A model generated the notes under the pieces. It was given only the letters and a program-made list of their open reading frames with translations. It did not search any database and was not told the origin of the DNA. This document shows positions 12,023-23,600 of a stretch of 64,000 nucleotides of DNA, piece by piece. The stretch's first letter is position 1. Each line of letters opens with the position of its first letter. The stretch is from Gnetum montanum (taxonomy: Eukaryota > Streptophyta > Gnetopsida > Gnetales > Gnetaceae), in assembly GCA_015680685.1 (NCBI GenBank), contig MNCI01008302.1, forward strand, positions 331,931 through 395,930, read 5' to 3'. The position numbers were made by a program, and so were the translations under genes.

Positions 12023-12830
12023 TCATGAGTGGCGAGGTACCCATACACTCAACCATACGAATACGAGTGTGTACGCATGATCCAGTCGAACTTCGCAGAT
12101 GGGCTAGTTGTGGTATCTAGATAGTTACACGTTGATCGTAGTTCGTTGTCTTCCCACCTAGACTAGTATTTGCTTTGTCACATATGGTTTAGTCTAGAAT
12201 GAGGTGTATGATATGATTTCTAACACTAGTCTACTCCTAAGGACAATGGAAAATAATAAAATAATCTTGATTAAACTAGTAAGAGGTAGGAAATGAAGTC
12301 TAAGCTAGCCTAAGTGCGATGAGCATCCATTCCTTAATCATCCATACACATCTTGGACCTCGTGCATGACTACTACTGGGATTACCAAGCGTAGATCCTA
12401 GGTATGCTATTGGGTTACCAAGGAGTCACACTTAAATGCTTGTGATTAAGTCGTACTCATTCCACATTTAACAACAGGAATAGTAAATGATGGTAAAGAA
12501 ATATTAACTAAGAAAATAATAAATAACAATAACAATTAGACAATTAAAACTAAGTGAATGCTGCAATGATGAAGTAATCTTGATCTTTATTTCCGGTCAT
12601 GTGCACGTCCATGTCACACTCGAATAAAGGTGTCGTACAATTACAAGCATCACACTGTGGGCATGCACTTGGGAAAATAGTCTAACTCCTATGGAAACAA
12701 ACTGCAAGGACTTCACTACAACTACTAAAAAGATGCCTAAGTGCAACAGATGCACACTTATTTATAACCAGAGACAGACTCTGCGTAAACAAGGTCACGT
12801 AAACCAAAGACAAACTTAGTTATAACTAGA
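12023..12830 (-). repeat. LTR of element A, 5' copy, truncated
   Basis: It starts TCATGAGTGGCGAGG (TG changed to TC) and matches the left LTR from 12,164. Minus-strand TATAAATA at 12,759-12,766. Similarity fades after CTGCGTAAACAAGG near 12,800; the last ~150 bases of the LTR are missing or scrambled. Confidence 0.8.
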
Positions 12831-12959
12831 GACAACCTCACACTTATTTACAACTTTTTTCCTACAAAATAAATTAGTTTCTACTTTCTTTTTCTTAATC
12901 TTGATTTTTATATTCATGTTACTTTCAAAAAATTCCAAATCAATATTAAGAATTTTCCT

Positions 12960-14310
12960 TCACTCTAGGTTGACTTCTCTTCATTAAAATCATAATTTCA
13001 TTAGTCTTCCTTGTCAATGTACCTATATTTCAAATAGTCATCCAAAACTGCTGATTCATTTCCTAAGCCTTATGTTGAACTTGTTTTTTATCTACATTCA
13101 TTCAAGATAATGTGGAAACCTCAACCAATTTAACACAACTAGTCACCATTATTGATGTGAAAACCTTTCTTAGTTTACCATAACCAAGAAATGAATGTGA
13201 TATATAAGATAAATTTGGATAGTAATTTTTGCTCTCTTATTAAATTTTGTTTGGATACTATTTATTTTAATTATAATAATGAGTTTTCTAAACAAAAAAG
13301 AAGTGTGACTATGGATTTGCCTCTGTCTACTTCGAATGGTAATTTATACAGATGGAACATTTTGAAAACCTTGTTATTAATTCATTTTTCTTTAAAACCC
13401 AAAAATTGGGTTATATATGTATATAATAATGTTTGTTAACCATATGGTTTTAATAATTCGTAAGATTCAAATAGATCCCATCTTCAAGTTTAATATGAAG
13501 TTAGAAAACAATGATTCTTTGCCTTTGTTAGATATTAACATGGTTAAAAAAAAGGACTCAAACAATAAACTCAATAGTTAGTGTAAAGTCTTTAAATAAG
13601 ATACTCATATTGATTCATATTTAGATGGTTTCTCTAGTTATTTCTTTAGTTAGAAACTCGTTGCCATTTGTTGCTTAATGATTAGAGCCCTCAAACATTT
13701 GCAATATAATTTCTTTTTTCAAAGAGGTAAATTATTAAAACAATACTCTCAAACATAATAACTTTGATAAAAAGATTATTATTAAAGCTTGGATTAAATT
13801 AATTCATTCTTGGTTAATTAAAATATATACTTCTTGTGATATCAATATTGATTTAGATGATTTGAAAAATAAAGATTCACTTTCAAATTAAAAAAAAACT
13901 TATTAGCATTTTTTACATGAAAGGTATCCTTGAGAAACTAGGTAGTTCTAAAAAACTTGATGATATAATGGTCTTCAAACCCTATAATAAACTCTCTAAT
14001 TTTTTTAGTCTTAAATATTAAAATTAATATTTTAAAGAATAGTGGTTATAAAATCTATTATATTTGTAGTAGATGTTATATTAGTAAAATTGATAGAACT
14101 TTCTTAATTAGGTTGAAAGAACTCTTGAAAGATATGCAATATACTTGGATCTTGTAAATTAGCTCTTTTGGAACATATAGAAAAATATAACATCCTCTAA
14201 AAATCATAGATGGTTAATAGAAACTAGGAAAGTTCTTTGTGTTATGGATAACTTTAGATAATGGAAAATTAGAAAAGCTCTTAAAATTAGAACTTATACT
14301 TATAATGTTA
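12960..14310 (+). mobile_element. Penelope-like element relic (RT and GIY-YIG)
   Basis: A reverse transcriptase of the Penelope type can be followed across several frames and stops. LVTIIDVKTFLSLP (about 13,140) matches the DVKSLF block. Then KQKRSVTMDLPLS (from 13,290) matches the QxxGxxMGSPLSP block and PKNWVIYVYNN (about 13,400) sits where the RYVDD box belongs, both Asp lost. DTHIDSYLDGFS (about 13,590) matches the THTDRYL box. At 14,040-14,140 follows SGYKIYYICSRCYISKIDRT with FLIRLKELLKD, the pattern of the C-terminal GIY-YIG endonuclease found in these elements. Domain order and spacing are right. The known occurrence of Penelope-like elements in conifers fits. Dead copy, strongly AT-rich. 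Confidence 0.75.
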
Positions 14311-15650
14311 ATCAACATTAATGATATTTCACTCACTTGGCTTAGTAGCCTATTTTAACAAAAATTAATCAATTTAGAATTTCAAAATCCACTTTGTTTT
14401 ATCATTTATTTTATTCTTTATATGTCTAGTAATGATTTTTAAATGTTTCTTACCATATGTTATTTTACTAATGATAACAAGACTATATTTACAAGTTCTT
14501 TTCCTTATATATGAAAAGTTGTAAGTTCATTTATGTTAGAAATGTCATCATGTTTTTGTTTACTTGACTTTTTTCTCATTTTCTTTTTCTTTTCACTAGC
14601 TTTTCATTTCATTTACCTTTATTTTTTATTATTTATTTTATTAATAATAATTTTACTTTTTCCTAAAACTTCTTTTATTAATAATAGTTTTATGGATTAA
14701 TTCTACACAAGTTATTTTAATTGATTTTTTTTTTAATTTTAATTTTATTTATCCCCTACAACTAGCCATTTCACTATTCTTAAAACTTGTTGCCTTTTTA
14801 CTATGTGCCATCAGAAATTCATGATTTTGGTCAAAATTTGCAAACAATTCACAAGGGGTTTGTGTGTACATCTAGAAGCATGCTAAATCCATAGTGGGCA
14901 AGGTTTTTCTAAATTTTATGTATTCAATGAACACATTTTAGGTCTTGTTGTAATGCAATTGTAGCAACTGTTTGTAGGAATCTAATGGTTATTGTTTTGT
15001 TTCTTGATTATCTAAACACAAATCACATAGCTCCATGGAATTGATATGTCATAGCACATTTTGTAAACCATTTTTGTAGTCACCCATCTATTTTAGATGA
15101 AAATAAATAGTTATGCAAGGTAAGAAACTAAATTTTTTAGTGCAAGGATCTATAGATTGTCATTATTCTTTTCTTTTTATTACACATAAATATGCTTTAA
15201 ATTTTTTTATTACGTCTTCCTCCACTACAAACCCATCTTGACTTTTCCTGAGCTACATATATAAATATACTGGAATATGTTTAAAATTGCAAATTTTGGA
15301 TTCTATACTTGATGAATTAAATTTTGATGCATAGCTTTTTTATTATCTTATCATCATTTTATCCTTGTCCCAACAAAATGGAGTTGGTTATAGCTTTCTT
15401 ATTATCTAAAACCAAAAAATCTATTGCAACTAATCATGAATTGATTTGAAATATCTTGCAAAAAAACATGTAAGCTATTGAGAGGCCTATTGCAACCAAT
15501 GATGAATCCATTTGAAAATTGTTGCAAAAGAATAACATGCAAACTATGAATGATACAACCACCAAGCACAATTTATCTACACTCATCTAAGATAATGTAG
15601 AAACCTTTGCATATTTGACATAGATGATGTAGTATGAAAAGATGACACTG
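14311..15650. other. AT-rich intergenic stretch, no gene
   Basis: Long T-runs and no convincing coding pattern. Bases 15,568-15,618 resemble 13,090-13,138 (TTTATCTACA...AGATAATGT), suggesting a second small piece of the Penelope-like element. Confidence 0.5.
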
Positions 15651-15654
15651 CTTA

Positions 15655-15850
15655 CGCGTAAATTTGGGTCACATAGTAATGCCCTCAAAAAACTCCTTTT
15701 AAGAGACTATCACCGAGGGAGTCTTTTGTAAGGGTATAAGGGTATGAACACCCAGAAATAGTCCCAACTAGCTAGCTGGGAAGAGCAATCTAGTATTTAA
15801 AAATTTTAAAAAACTAGGCTTGGAATAACCTTTATGCAAGGAAAAAGAAA
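15655..15850 (+). repeat. Repeat K, copy 1 (diverged)
   Basis: Shares ordered blocks with 19,295-19,515: GAGACTATCACCGAGGGAG versus GAGACTATTGCCTAGGGGG, then GAAATAGTCCCAACTAG versus GGAATAGTCTCAGCTA, then a TATTTAAAA-like tract. Same orientation as the 19,295 copy. Family not identified. Confidence 0.5.
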
Positions 15851-16466
15851 TTGATTTCTTAAATTATTATAATATTGGCGATAATTGGCAATACCATATG
15901 AACTAGAGTGCTAACGTAAATTGGTTGAGAATAAAATAATGCTAAATCTAAATAGAACAAAAGCAATAAACCCAATAAAGACAAATTTTATTTAAACCGT
16001 TCTTGTGCCCAAAAATTGACAAGTGTTTATACAATAACTTTAAAATATTAACGGAAGTAAACTTTTGACCAACAGAAATTAAACGAGATCGGGATCAAAA
16101 CAGAGCCACTTAACTCAAGATTCAGCTTCAGATTTTTACTGCTAGATCTACAGCCTGCCAGAGCAGTTTTCCAACCTGCACCTCCACCTGATAAACATCC
16201 TTCAACAGATCCTTTGCATGTTGGAGTTTGGCTCTGCAAAACAATTGGCCTCCACTAGTCTCTTGGCATCATCCATCCTGCTATAACCTGCACCCAAAGA
16301 TCACAACCGGCAATTTTACCATTCATAAAGGAATGGGAAAGGGAGATTAAACGTTTGGTCTACCCTAAGACTTTTTTAACAAAATTATCATCCAGTATTG
16401 TTATTATAGTATTATAATGGTTCAGAGTTCAGACCGTAGGAGATGCTTAACATATTTATTAAAGAT

Positions 16467-17500
16467 TTACATTGAGCCTGAGCTTGGGGATAGCCATGAT
16501 AGGATTCTTTTTGCTGACGATATTCCATTCACCTCCTCCAAATCAATATCACCTTGGGAAATCCAATCAAACATGTGGAGGAGCTTTGCAAGGGCCAGCA
16601 AAACACTAGTCAAAGCCATGGTAACACTAGGACAGACTCTTCCACCGAACCCAATGGCAAACCTCTGAAATCAAACAACCTAGATATGTCCACAATATGA
16701 TCTTCCATGAATCTTTCAGGCATGAACTCATCAGGATTTTCCCACATGCGGATCCAATACGCCTTCCACCTTCCCATGATTCATCGTCTTATTCGCGGCT
16801 TTTGGCAGTATGAAATCTCTCACTGTGACTTCTTCCATGGAGAAATGCAGGAGTCCTAATGGGCCTATCACATTAAGTCCCAGGGATTCCTTCACCTTGC
16901 AGTGAAGGTACTTGATCTTCCACACCGGCTTCCTGTATTTGACGATCTCGGCCCACTACTTTGTCTATCTCCTTCTGCAATCACTAGAGACATCGAGGAT
17001 GCCTCAGAAGCATCGCTGTGCTCCATTCCAGTGAGGCTGATATTATCTGCGTACCTCCCAGAAACATATCTAAAAACAAAGCCTCGATGGTTTGCTTTGT
17101 AACAGATGAGTCAGTTCGTGAAAGTTTCAGTAGAGTTCCCACGAAGTTGATGTCCTCCACCAAATCTTGCTTTCTGAATCTCTCCAACAGATTCTACGCA
17201 AAACTATAGAAATCTGAGAAAACTTTCTTCATTCATCTGATGTTGGGCAGATTAAATAGCGAAGCCATGAATAGAGAAAGCTCTGCAGCTAGGCACATAA
17301 GGTATTCTGCAAGTTCTGGAAATGTATCCCCAGTGAGTGCTCGACATACCACATTAAACAGAACCGGTCAGAACCCAGAAACAATATCTACTGCTTTGAC
17401 ACTGGTGCCACTTCTGCGCCATAGCTCCGTTGCCATGGCCGCAGTCTCCTCCTCCCGGAGCTCAATTTTCCCATATCAGGCCTGCTGCTGAATCTGGAAG
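16467..17500 (-). pseudogene. Cytochrome P450 pseudogene (CYP71-clan-like), partial
   Basis: Reading on the minus strand, P450 landmarks come in order. About 17,440-17,240: MATELWRRSGTSVKAVDIVS, a helix C/D region. About 17,187-17,030: DINFVGTLLKLSRTD and the I-helix MFLGGTQIISASLEW (GGTxxx oxygen-binding pattern). About 16,890: KVKESLGL, the K-helix ExxR with the Arg replaced by Gly. About 16,750-16,710: WENPDEFMPERF in another frame, the PERF box. About 16,650: GFGGRVCPS, the heme loop with its Cys but Ser for the final Gly. Stop TAA at 16,467. The N-terminal quarter with the membrane anchor is not recognisable. Stops and frameshifts make it dead. The family oxidises small molecules at the ER membrane; the subfamily is not certain. 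Confidence 0.85.
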
Positions 17501-17762
17501 CGTCAGATCACTATCCCAGCAGAATCTCCAGCTGCTCGTCAAAATTTCGCGGAAAATTCATGTTCGAATGCAAATTTTTCTCCCACGGAGATTTCCGAGT
17601 TCTTTTCCTTGCAGACATTTCTGAGAAATAATCCTCCCTCCACTATTCCCGTAGGCTGTCTCTAGCCTTTTCCTTGGCCATGACTCTGACATCTCTGCAA
17701 TTCTCTACAACTTTCCGCTTCTTCTTTTGCAACTTTTTGTTTCTTCTTTCAACCTCCTCGAT

Positions 17763-17892
17763 GTGCGAATCTAGCCATGCATGTCGCCTTTTCTGTTGAA
17801 GCTGCAGAGGAAATGATGCAGATTCCCTGCAACTTTGCCCGGTGTGCGAATCCAGCCATGCATGCCGCCTTTTCCACCAGAGTTGTAGAGGG
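17763..17892. repeat. Short direct repeat, 78-base period
   Basis: GTGCGAATCTAGCCATGCAT at about 17,763 recurs as GTGCGAATCCAGCCATGCAT at about 17,841; similarity extends through CGCCTTTTC and then weakens. Between P450 and ORP remnants; origin unknown. Confidence 0.7.
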
Positions 17893-17944
17893 CAGCAAGA
17901 AGTTGCTAAATTCAAGCTCTGGAACATTGATTCATTTGTGTCAA

Positions 17945-17990
17945 AACATATATATATATATATATATATATATCATATATATCATCGTCT
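17945..17990. repeat. TA microsatellite
   Basis: About 11 TA units at 17,950-17,972 then CATATATATC. It lies at the end of the ORP linker similarity (an acidic DETDEDDD-type stretch) and may have expanded there. Confidence 0.9.
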
Positions 17991-19290
17991 TCATCTGTTT
18001 CAGCATCTATCCCATATTGACTTTCATTTTCTTGCTCTGATTCACTAAATCTTTTGTTCCTAGATGAATCTTGCCCTTTGAAACAAGCCTGAGTTTCATC
18101 TACAACTATGGTTTCAAGTTTCACTTTTTCGGCTTCCAGGTGCCTCAATGAATCCATCGAATATACTTGCTTTTCTTGAAGATATTTTAATTCATTTTGC
18201 AACTTAAAAAAAACTTGTTCAGCATGATTTCTTCACATTCCTTGATAGCTCGCTTCTTCAATCCTTCCTAAAATAACTTCATCCTTAAAGCTTCTGTCGA
18301 GATGTTGATTTCCTCAATTGCCTTTGCAACTACTCCAAACTTAACTTCTCTACGTTAGCAAGCTCATACTCGCCTTGCTCGAGATGACGTTGATTAGGCC
18401 TTAGATGGGAATCAGTTGCTGTAAGTTTTGTCTTAAATTCTGGTGTTAATTCGTTAAGGGTTATTGCAAATTGAGTAAGATTGTATCAACTTGCGTCAAT
18501 ATGCTCTTTGTTTCATTGCCACAGCAATGTGGCCTCCGAGGTCGGGTCATTGCCCTTGGGCTTGGTGCTTAAATCACCAAGAATGTAGTACATACTCTCA
18601 TTCCACTTCCCAGTTCCCAAATAGCGTCGTCACTTTGTTACCATTTTGTCGTTCATAAATCCATGAACCTGATAAGGGTTCTGATCAATAATAGACTGTT
18701 CCTTAAATTTCAACTTACCTGAATGCGCATTGTTCCATAGTGGTCACAATATATTTTTCCCAATATTAGATTGTATATTGAATTCGTTTTTTCTTCACTG
18801 GAATAATTCTCCATCATCAAATTTAACAGACAGGATCCCACCCGAATCAGGTTGGATTGATCGGACCCAGAACTTTCCCTTCAAATTGCTATCTCTTCAA
18901 AAGTTCCATCCTGTACCTTCATAGTGGCATGCAACTATCATTGGATGATGGCTAACCTTTTCTGAAAAGAAACGAAGGCCTTTATCTGGATAATCAGCTT
19001 CATATGTCTCCTCCAAAAGTAGGTTAAAGGGTTTGCAATGTTCACCTTCTGTGGAAGCATAACCAGACCGCAAACGCAGCAACTTGAAGAATTCTCATTA
19101 GACTGTCACCCCTTTTCCCCAATGCTAACACTTTGTCTATAAGATACGAGTACTCTAAATCCTCAAAGCATTTTTAAAGAAAGAAAGTTTTTCATTAAAA
19201 TGTACTAGTACATAGACTCGAGAGAGATCATTGCCAATGTTGTCTTTGATTATTAACTAGGGCCTTCTAGGTTTCTCCTCATTTTCTTAC
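17950..19290 (-). pseudogene. ORP (oxysterol-binding-protein-related) pseudogene with permuted domain order
   Basis: Minus strand. From about 19,250 the lipid-binding domain reads [36 protein letters not shown], then the signature EKVSHHP at 18,942-18,962 and [39 protein letters not shown] and [20 protein letters not shown] (to about 18,335) follow as in plant ORP1-type proteins. Directly after this, from about 18,325, comes INISTEALRMKLFQEGLKK and LEAEKVKLETIVVDET, which in intact plant ORPs is the coiled-coil linker BEFORE the lipid-binding domain. The pleckstrin-homology domain is absent. There are stops, a 2-base deletion near 19,060, and no clear introns inside the lipid-binding part, so a retrocopy is likely. 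ORPs carry sterols and phosphoinositides between membranes; this copy cannot. Confidence 0.85.
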
Positions 19291-19294
19291 ACGT

Positions 19295-20130
19295 GTGTTG
19301 ATGCATAAATTTTGGATTCACTAGGGAAAAAAAAACTCGTTTCAAGAGACTATTGCCTAGGGGGCTTGGAATAGTCTCAGCTATAGAGAGCTACAGAGGG
19401 CTATATGATATTTTAAAATAGTAATCAAATTGAAAATCAGGATATTTGAATAAATGTCTTGAAATTCAAAACTTTATGAAAATACAGTAGTTAACTAAAA
19501 AAATTAAATTTTCCTTGTCTCTTGCCGCTACTCTCGGGTTGTCGCTACTGGTGATGTCCATTGACTGCTATTACTGATACTGATTGCTATCTGTACGTAT
19601 ACACCGCCTGCAACGTTGCTATTAGAGAGAGAGCCCACTTTGATCGTCCACTAATGCCCTACTATGCATACGCTGCCTACGTGCAATTGTAGAGAGAGAG
19701 GGGAAGAGTGATAGATTATGGTTGTTGTTCACTGTTGCCACGGTTGCTCGCTAACCATCATTCACATGCCATCGTTGTGCTTGTTGTGGTGTTTCCTGCA
19801 ACCACTGCTTTGATGCACTTGGCATCGCTGGCAAAGAATTCAGCTGTTGCTGCCAGCTGGCACTAGCAGCTTAGACATGCCATTCGGGATTAGAGCTATG
19901 TGTTGTTGTGCACATGTGCTCTTATGTCGCCCAGGGAAATCATCGTCTGTTGCTTTCCTGGCTGGTCCCCGAGAGAGAGCACGCTTGTGCAGCAACACAA
20001 GGCTCCAATCCCAAATGATACAAGGGCTGCAAGTAAAGCTTCGTCCATTTGGGAACTCACCTACAAAACACCAAGAATGGGAGTTGTTACATTGTTTTTG
20101 TCAACATGGTGAAATGATACAAGGTTTTAG
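19295..20130 (+). mobile_element. Repeat K, copy 2
   Basis: The reverse complement of 51,950-52,190 aligns with 19,298-19,515 from TTGATGCATAAATTTTGG through AGAGACTATTGCCTAGGG, CTTGAAATTCAAAA and AATACAGTAGTTAACTAAAA. Both copies continue into a GC-richer part with repeated TTGCTGC/GCTACTG words. The outer edge is sharp at about 19,295, where the ORP remnant stops. The inner end, near 20,130, is uncertain. I see no coding domain. Confidence 0.6.
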
Positions 20131-20511
20131 AGGTACGTGTCAAAAAGGCTACCAATTTAAGGTCTTAGCGAACCGTTACAATATACACAGTTTGTAAGAA
20201 AACAGAAAGCTAGGTTTCTTAGTTGCTAGCGTAAGGTTTCTGCGGACTCTGATGAAAGGTATAACGTGGCGTGTCTAGCGTGGTGAGACAGCTAATTTAA
20301 GGGTTTTTGTTTTGCTGACCATAGTTAATGCAACCAAATTACGAGATGATAAGCTATGCGTTAGTTTAGGGTCTTTTTGGATCACCATCAATGCGATATC
20401 TACGAGATTAATGGTGCGATCTTCATGCTTCATGTCGAACTAACATGCTTGTGCTTCAGGAAAGTTCCGTGTTGATCAGACATGAAAATAGCAATTTTTC
20501 ACCATCACGTT

Positions 20512-20520
20512 TATAAGTAG
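20512..20520 (+). promoter_or_regulatory. TATA-like box of antisense gene F
   Basis: TATAAGTAG lies 106 bases upstream of the proposed ATG at 20,626. The G copy has CATAAATAG in the comparable place. Confidence 0.45.
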
Positions 20521-20625
20521 ATGGTTCTTCCTCAAAGTAAACTATAAACATAGTGAGGCTGAGTTAGGCTAAAGCAGAAGGAAAGCGTAAGTAGATGATT
20601 TTGTGAAGATTATTCACACGTAACC

Positions 20626-23600
20626 ATGGCGCCGAAGACCAAATGCAAACATGCCAAGTTGGCGAGGATCGATGAAATACAAGAAAGCTTGGGGTGAATT
20701 TCAAAGGCGTGGGTTGAAACTCGGGAGGCTACTCCACTCACCCAGTAAGTTGTTCTTCACCTTCCTTGTATGATATATGCATTGGGTTATTTTCATTGTC
20801 ACGGTGTCGTAATTGTATTTGCTCCAAAGTGTGCATCGTGTTCTGTATCGATACCTGCCTATGCTAGTTACGCTAATGGAGTTTGTAATATTACCCCTAT
20901 CACTGTTGTCAAAGACAAACCTTGCATAATCGTAAGGGTTTGGGTGATCTTGGGTAATATTGTACAAATGCAACACGTAACTGGTCAGGAGCCCAGGTGT
21001 TGTACCCTTGCGTAGTGCAAATGGGATTTCATTGCCTTGCTCATAATGGTTGCGTGTTACGCTAAGGCAATATGTGGTGTTGCCTTTATCATCATTATCA
21101 TAGACAAACCTCGCACCATCGCAAGGGTTTGGGCTATTTTGGTAATGCATTTCTAGCATAACATGCAATTTTCTGGGAGTCAAGGTAGTGAGAACCTCGA
21201 CATTACGTAGTGGATTCTTGTGAAATTTTTGTTTTTTGATTTATTGTGGTGTTGTTGGTATGTCTAAACTTTTTTTTGTGGTAACATGTTTTATTGTAAA
21301 GGGTCACGCTAAGGCCCATCCAAATCATTCTGGACATCATGGGCATTCTATGCTATCTAAATGTCCCCGCGGTGAACATTCCTCCTCCCCATGCTCATGT
21401 AGGGAAAGAGGCAGTTTGGTTTCGGAAAGGCGCACGGGAGTTTTTGCAATTTTTGTTGCGTAACTTTAGCATGATTATTTGGTCACATCTGTCAGCCGAA
21501 ACAGCAAGCATTATCCTGGAAACACTGCTGGTTGGATCATTGCAGAGTATCTTGACGTTCTTGGTGAACGGGTCAATTGCAGTCGTAGGTGGGAGGGATC
21601 GTGAACAGCGCGGCAAGGGTTTGAGGTGCTTATCTTGGATTTAGGAGATGCCCAGATTTAACTGTTATCATGCCTACAACACACTGTTCATAGCTCGTCA
21701 TCTCACGACCTATTTTCAGAACCCACCTGGCCTCGTGTACTATGCTGGCGGGTAAGTGCTTTCAAGGTATTATGATGTGCTAACTATTGTCTGATTTTGT
21801 GTTAGGTATAAATAATTGTCTATTTTCTGTGGCATAGGTTTTTTATTGATGCACATGGTCTCCAAGGTGATACAGACATGTTATCTATGGCCAAAACAAC
21901 CATAAAGGAATTCACTTCCATCAGCAATGTGCATGCTGGTGTCCTAGGATAACTGGGATTTGAAATCTAACACGACCCTACCCAGTATGCCAAATTCTTT
22001 GTCAAGTGTAGAGACTATAGATGGCTGAATAAGGAGTGGACTTTGGATCATCCCATCACCGTTGACGACATGCAAGACGAGATCCCACTATTTCCTTTTC
22101 CTTTTAGACGCGGTAAGTTACGCTACGCTAATCAACTATGTGACCTTACGGAATGAGAACAGTGTATAAGTTGTTGTTTTGTCTAACCTTTTTTTTTATG
22201 TTTATAGTTAAGGAATTGCGGGAGGTCACGGTCATAGCTTCTGGGCGTGAGACGGCCAGTATCTTCTTCCGTTATGGTGACCTAAACGAAGCGCAACGTT
22301 GGCTTTGCCACGGGGCGGCCCCAGTTGCCATAACTAATAACCTCCGGGAAGCTGGATTGATAGAGCTATTTCTAGCTGTGACCCCCGATGTCACAGTGGC
22401 CAAAATGTTGGCCCTATTCGACTCCTTCAGCGAAGAAGCTGAGCATCTTCACACACGTGTGTGTAATGTGCGCGTGAGTTTTGATACTAATGCTCAACTA
22501 TTTGTTGACTTTTTTGGCGTTCCTTCTGATGGTCTCTCAGTGGAAGAAAGATCAAAGAAAGGTTCTAAGCATTAGAAGGACATAGAGGAGTGGCTAGTGG
22601 TTAAGAAAGAACCAAAAGGCATCTACACTAATAAAATCAAGCTAGAGGTGGCTAATACCATTTATCCCCTATTCTGAGCTCGTGCTTTCCCCAAGCTACT
22701 CTCCCAAGGAAGAATCCTTGGCATAGAGCAAGCTTGGATCATGCACGAGGTTATGGGGGATGGGACATGGTATAATTGGGCCGAGCACTTTGCTGAAGGC
22801 CTGCAGGCTGAAATAATCAAGCTTCGCAAGAAGCTTGAGTCTCATTTTAATGTGCATTTTTCCTTTTTCATAGCTTGTTTGCAGCGTTTTTCTGAATTCT
22901 TGGTGGTTCGCAGGGATGAAGTCTAGGTGTAGCAGGATCGTAACTAGATCTCCCAAGTATGGATCTCCTAGGTCTTCTGCACTGTCCAATCCCAAGATCC
23001 TCCTGAAGGTATCAGGAAGTCATTTTCACTAATGACTAGGGATCAAGTGGCACCTCCCGTTCGAGGCCAGGACAGCGTGGATGGGGTGCCCCTTTCTTAC
23101 ACCAGCAGTGCGTCAAGGGGGAAGTGCTTGGCAGCAGAAATAGTAGCTTCATCGGTTCAGCAGAAAAAGCATTATCCGGCTATGGAGTCTCCTAGCCCGA
23201 CTCGTGAAGAGGAAAGGAAACTACGGATTAAGTTTCACAGGAGCCATTCCCCGGCTAGTGAGTAGAGGAATGTGTGATTAGTTTGTGTATATTACGCTAT
23301 GTATAGACATTGTTGCATCACGTAGCACTTGTGAGGAGTGAGTAAGGTTTTTTAACTATGATGTGTTTGATAGGAAAAGGGAAAGATGTAGAGGAATTGA
23401 CCCTTGAAATGGGGGCAATAGTCTTGCGGCATGGTGTAGGGGCCCCAATTTTGGAAAAGGAGGCCCCTATTAGCAATGTAGACAGCACATAGGCTCCTGT
23501 GCCCAAAGGTAAGACGAATGTAGAGGACACCGAGGTCTTTTTGGATGAGCCGGAAATGGAGGAGCGGTTCATTGCTAGTGAGTTTGACCTTTCCTCGGAG

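Larger units (their letters stand above)
1..12830 (-). mobile_element. Element A: nested Ty3/gypsy-like LTR element, no RT
   Basis: The window starts inside its left LTR, about 141 bases in when aligned to the right copy, so the element is cut by the window edge. The sequence at 1 and at 12,164 is nearly the same and both belong to one LTR. Read on the minus strand the order is right LTR (5'), a decayed primer site, gag, a long non-coding 3' part, a polypurine tract and left LTR (3'). I see no protease, reverse transcriptase or integrase, so it looks non-autonomous or deleted. Element B sits inside its gag gene. The right LTR loses similarity at about 12,830. Confidence 0.8.

Noticed and set aside
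13090-15618. Flanking direct repeats of the Penelope-like relic as pseudo-LTRs
   Set aside because: Only about 50 bases match and the first copy lies inside the RT coding region, so a second fragment is more likely.
19847-20197. 116-codon plus-strand frame
   Set aside because: Lies within repeat K; no counterpart in the inverted copy could be read.
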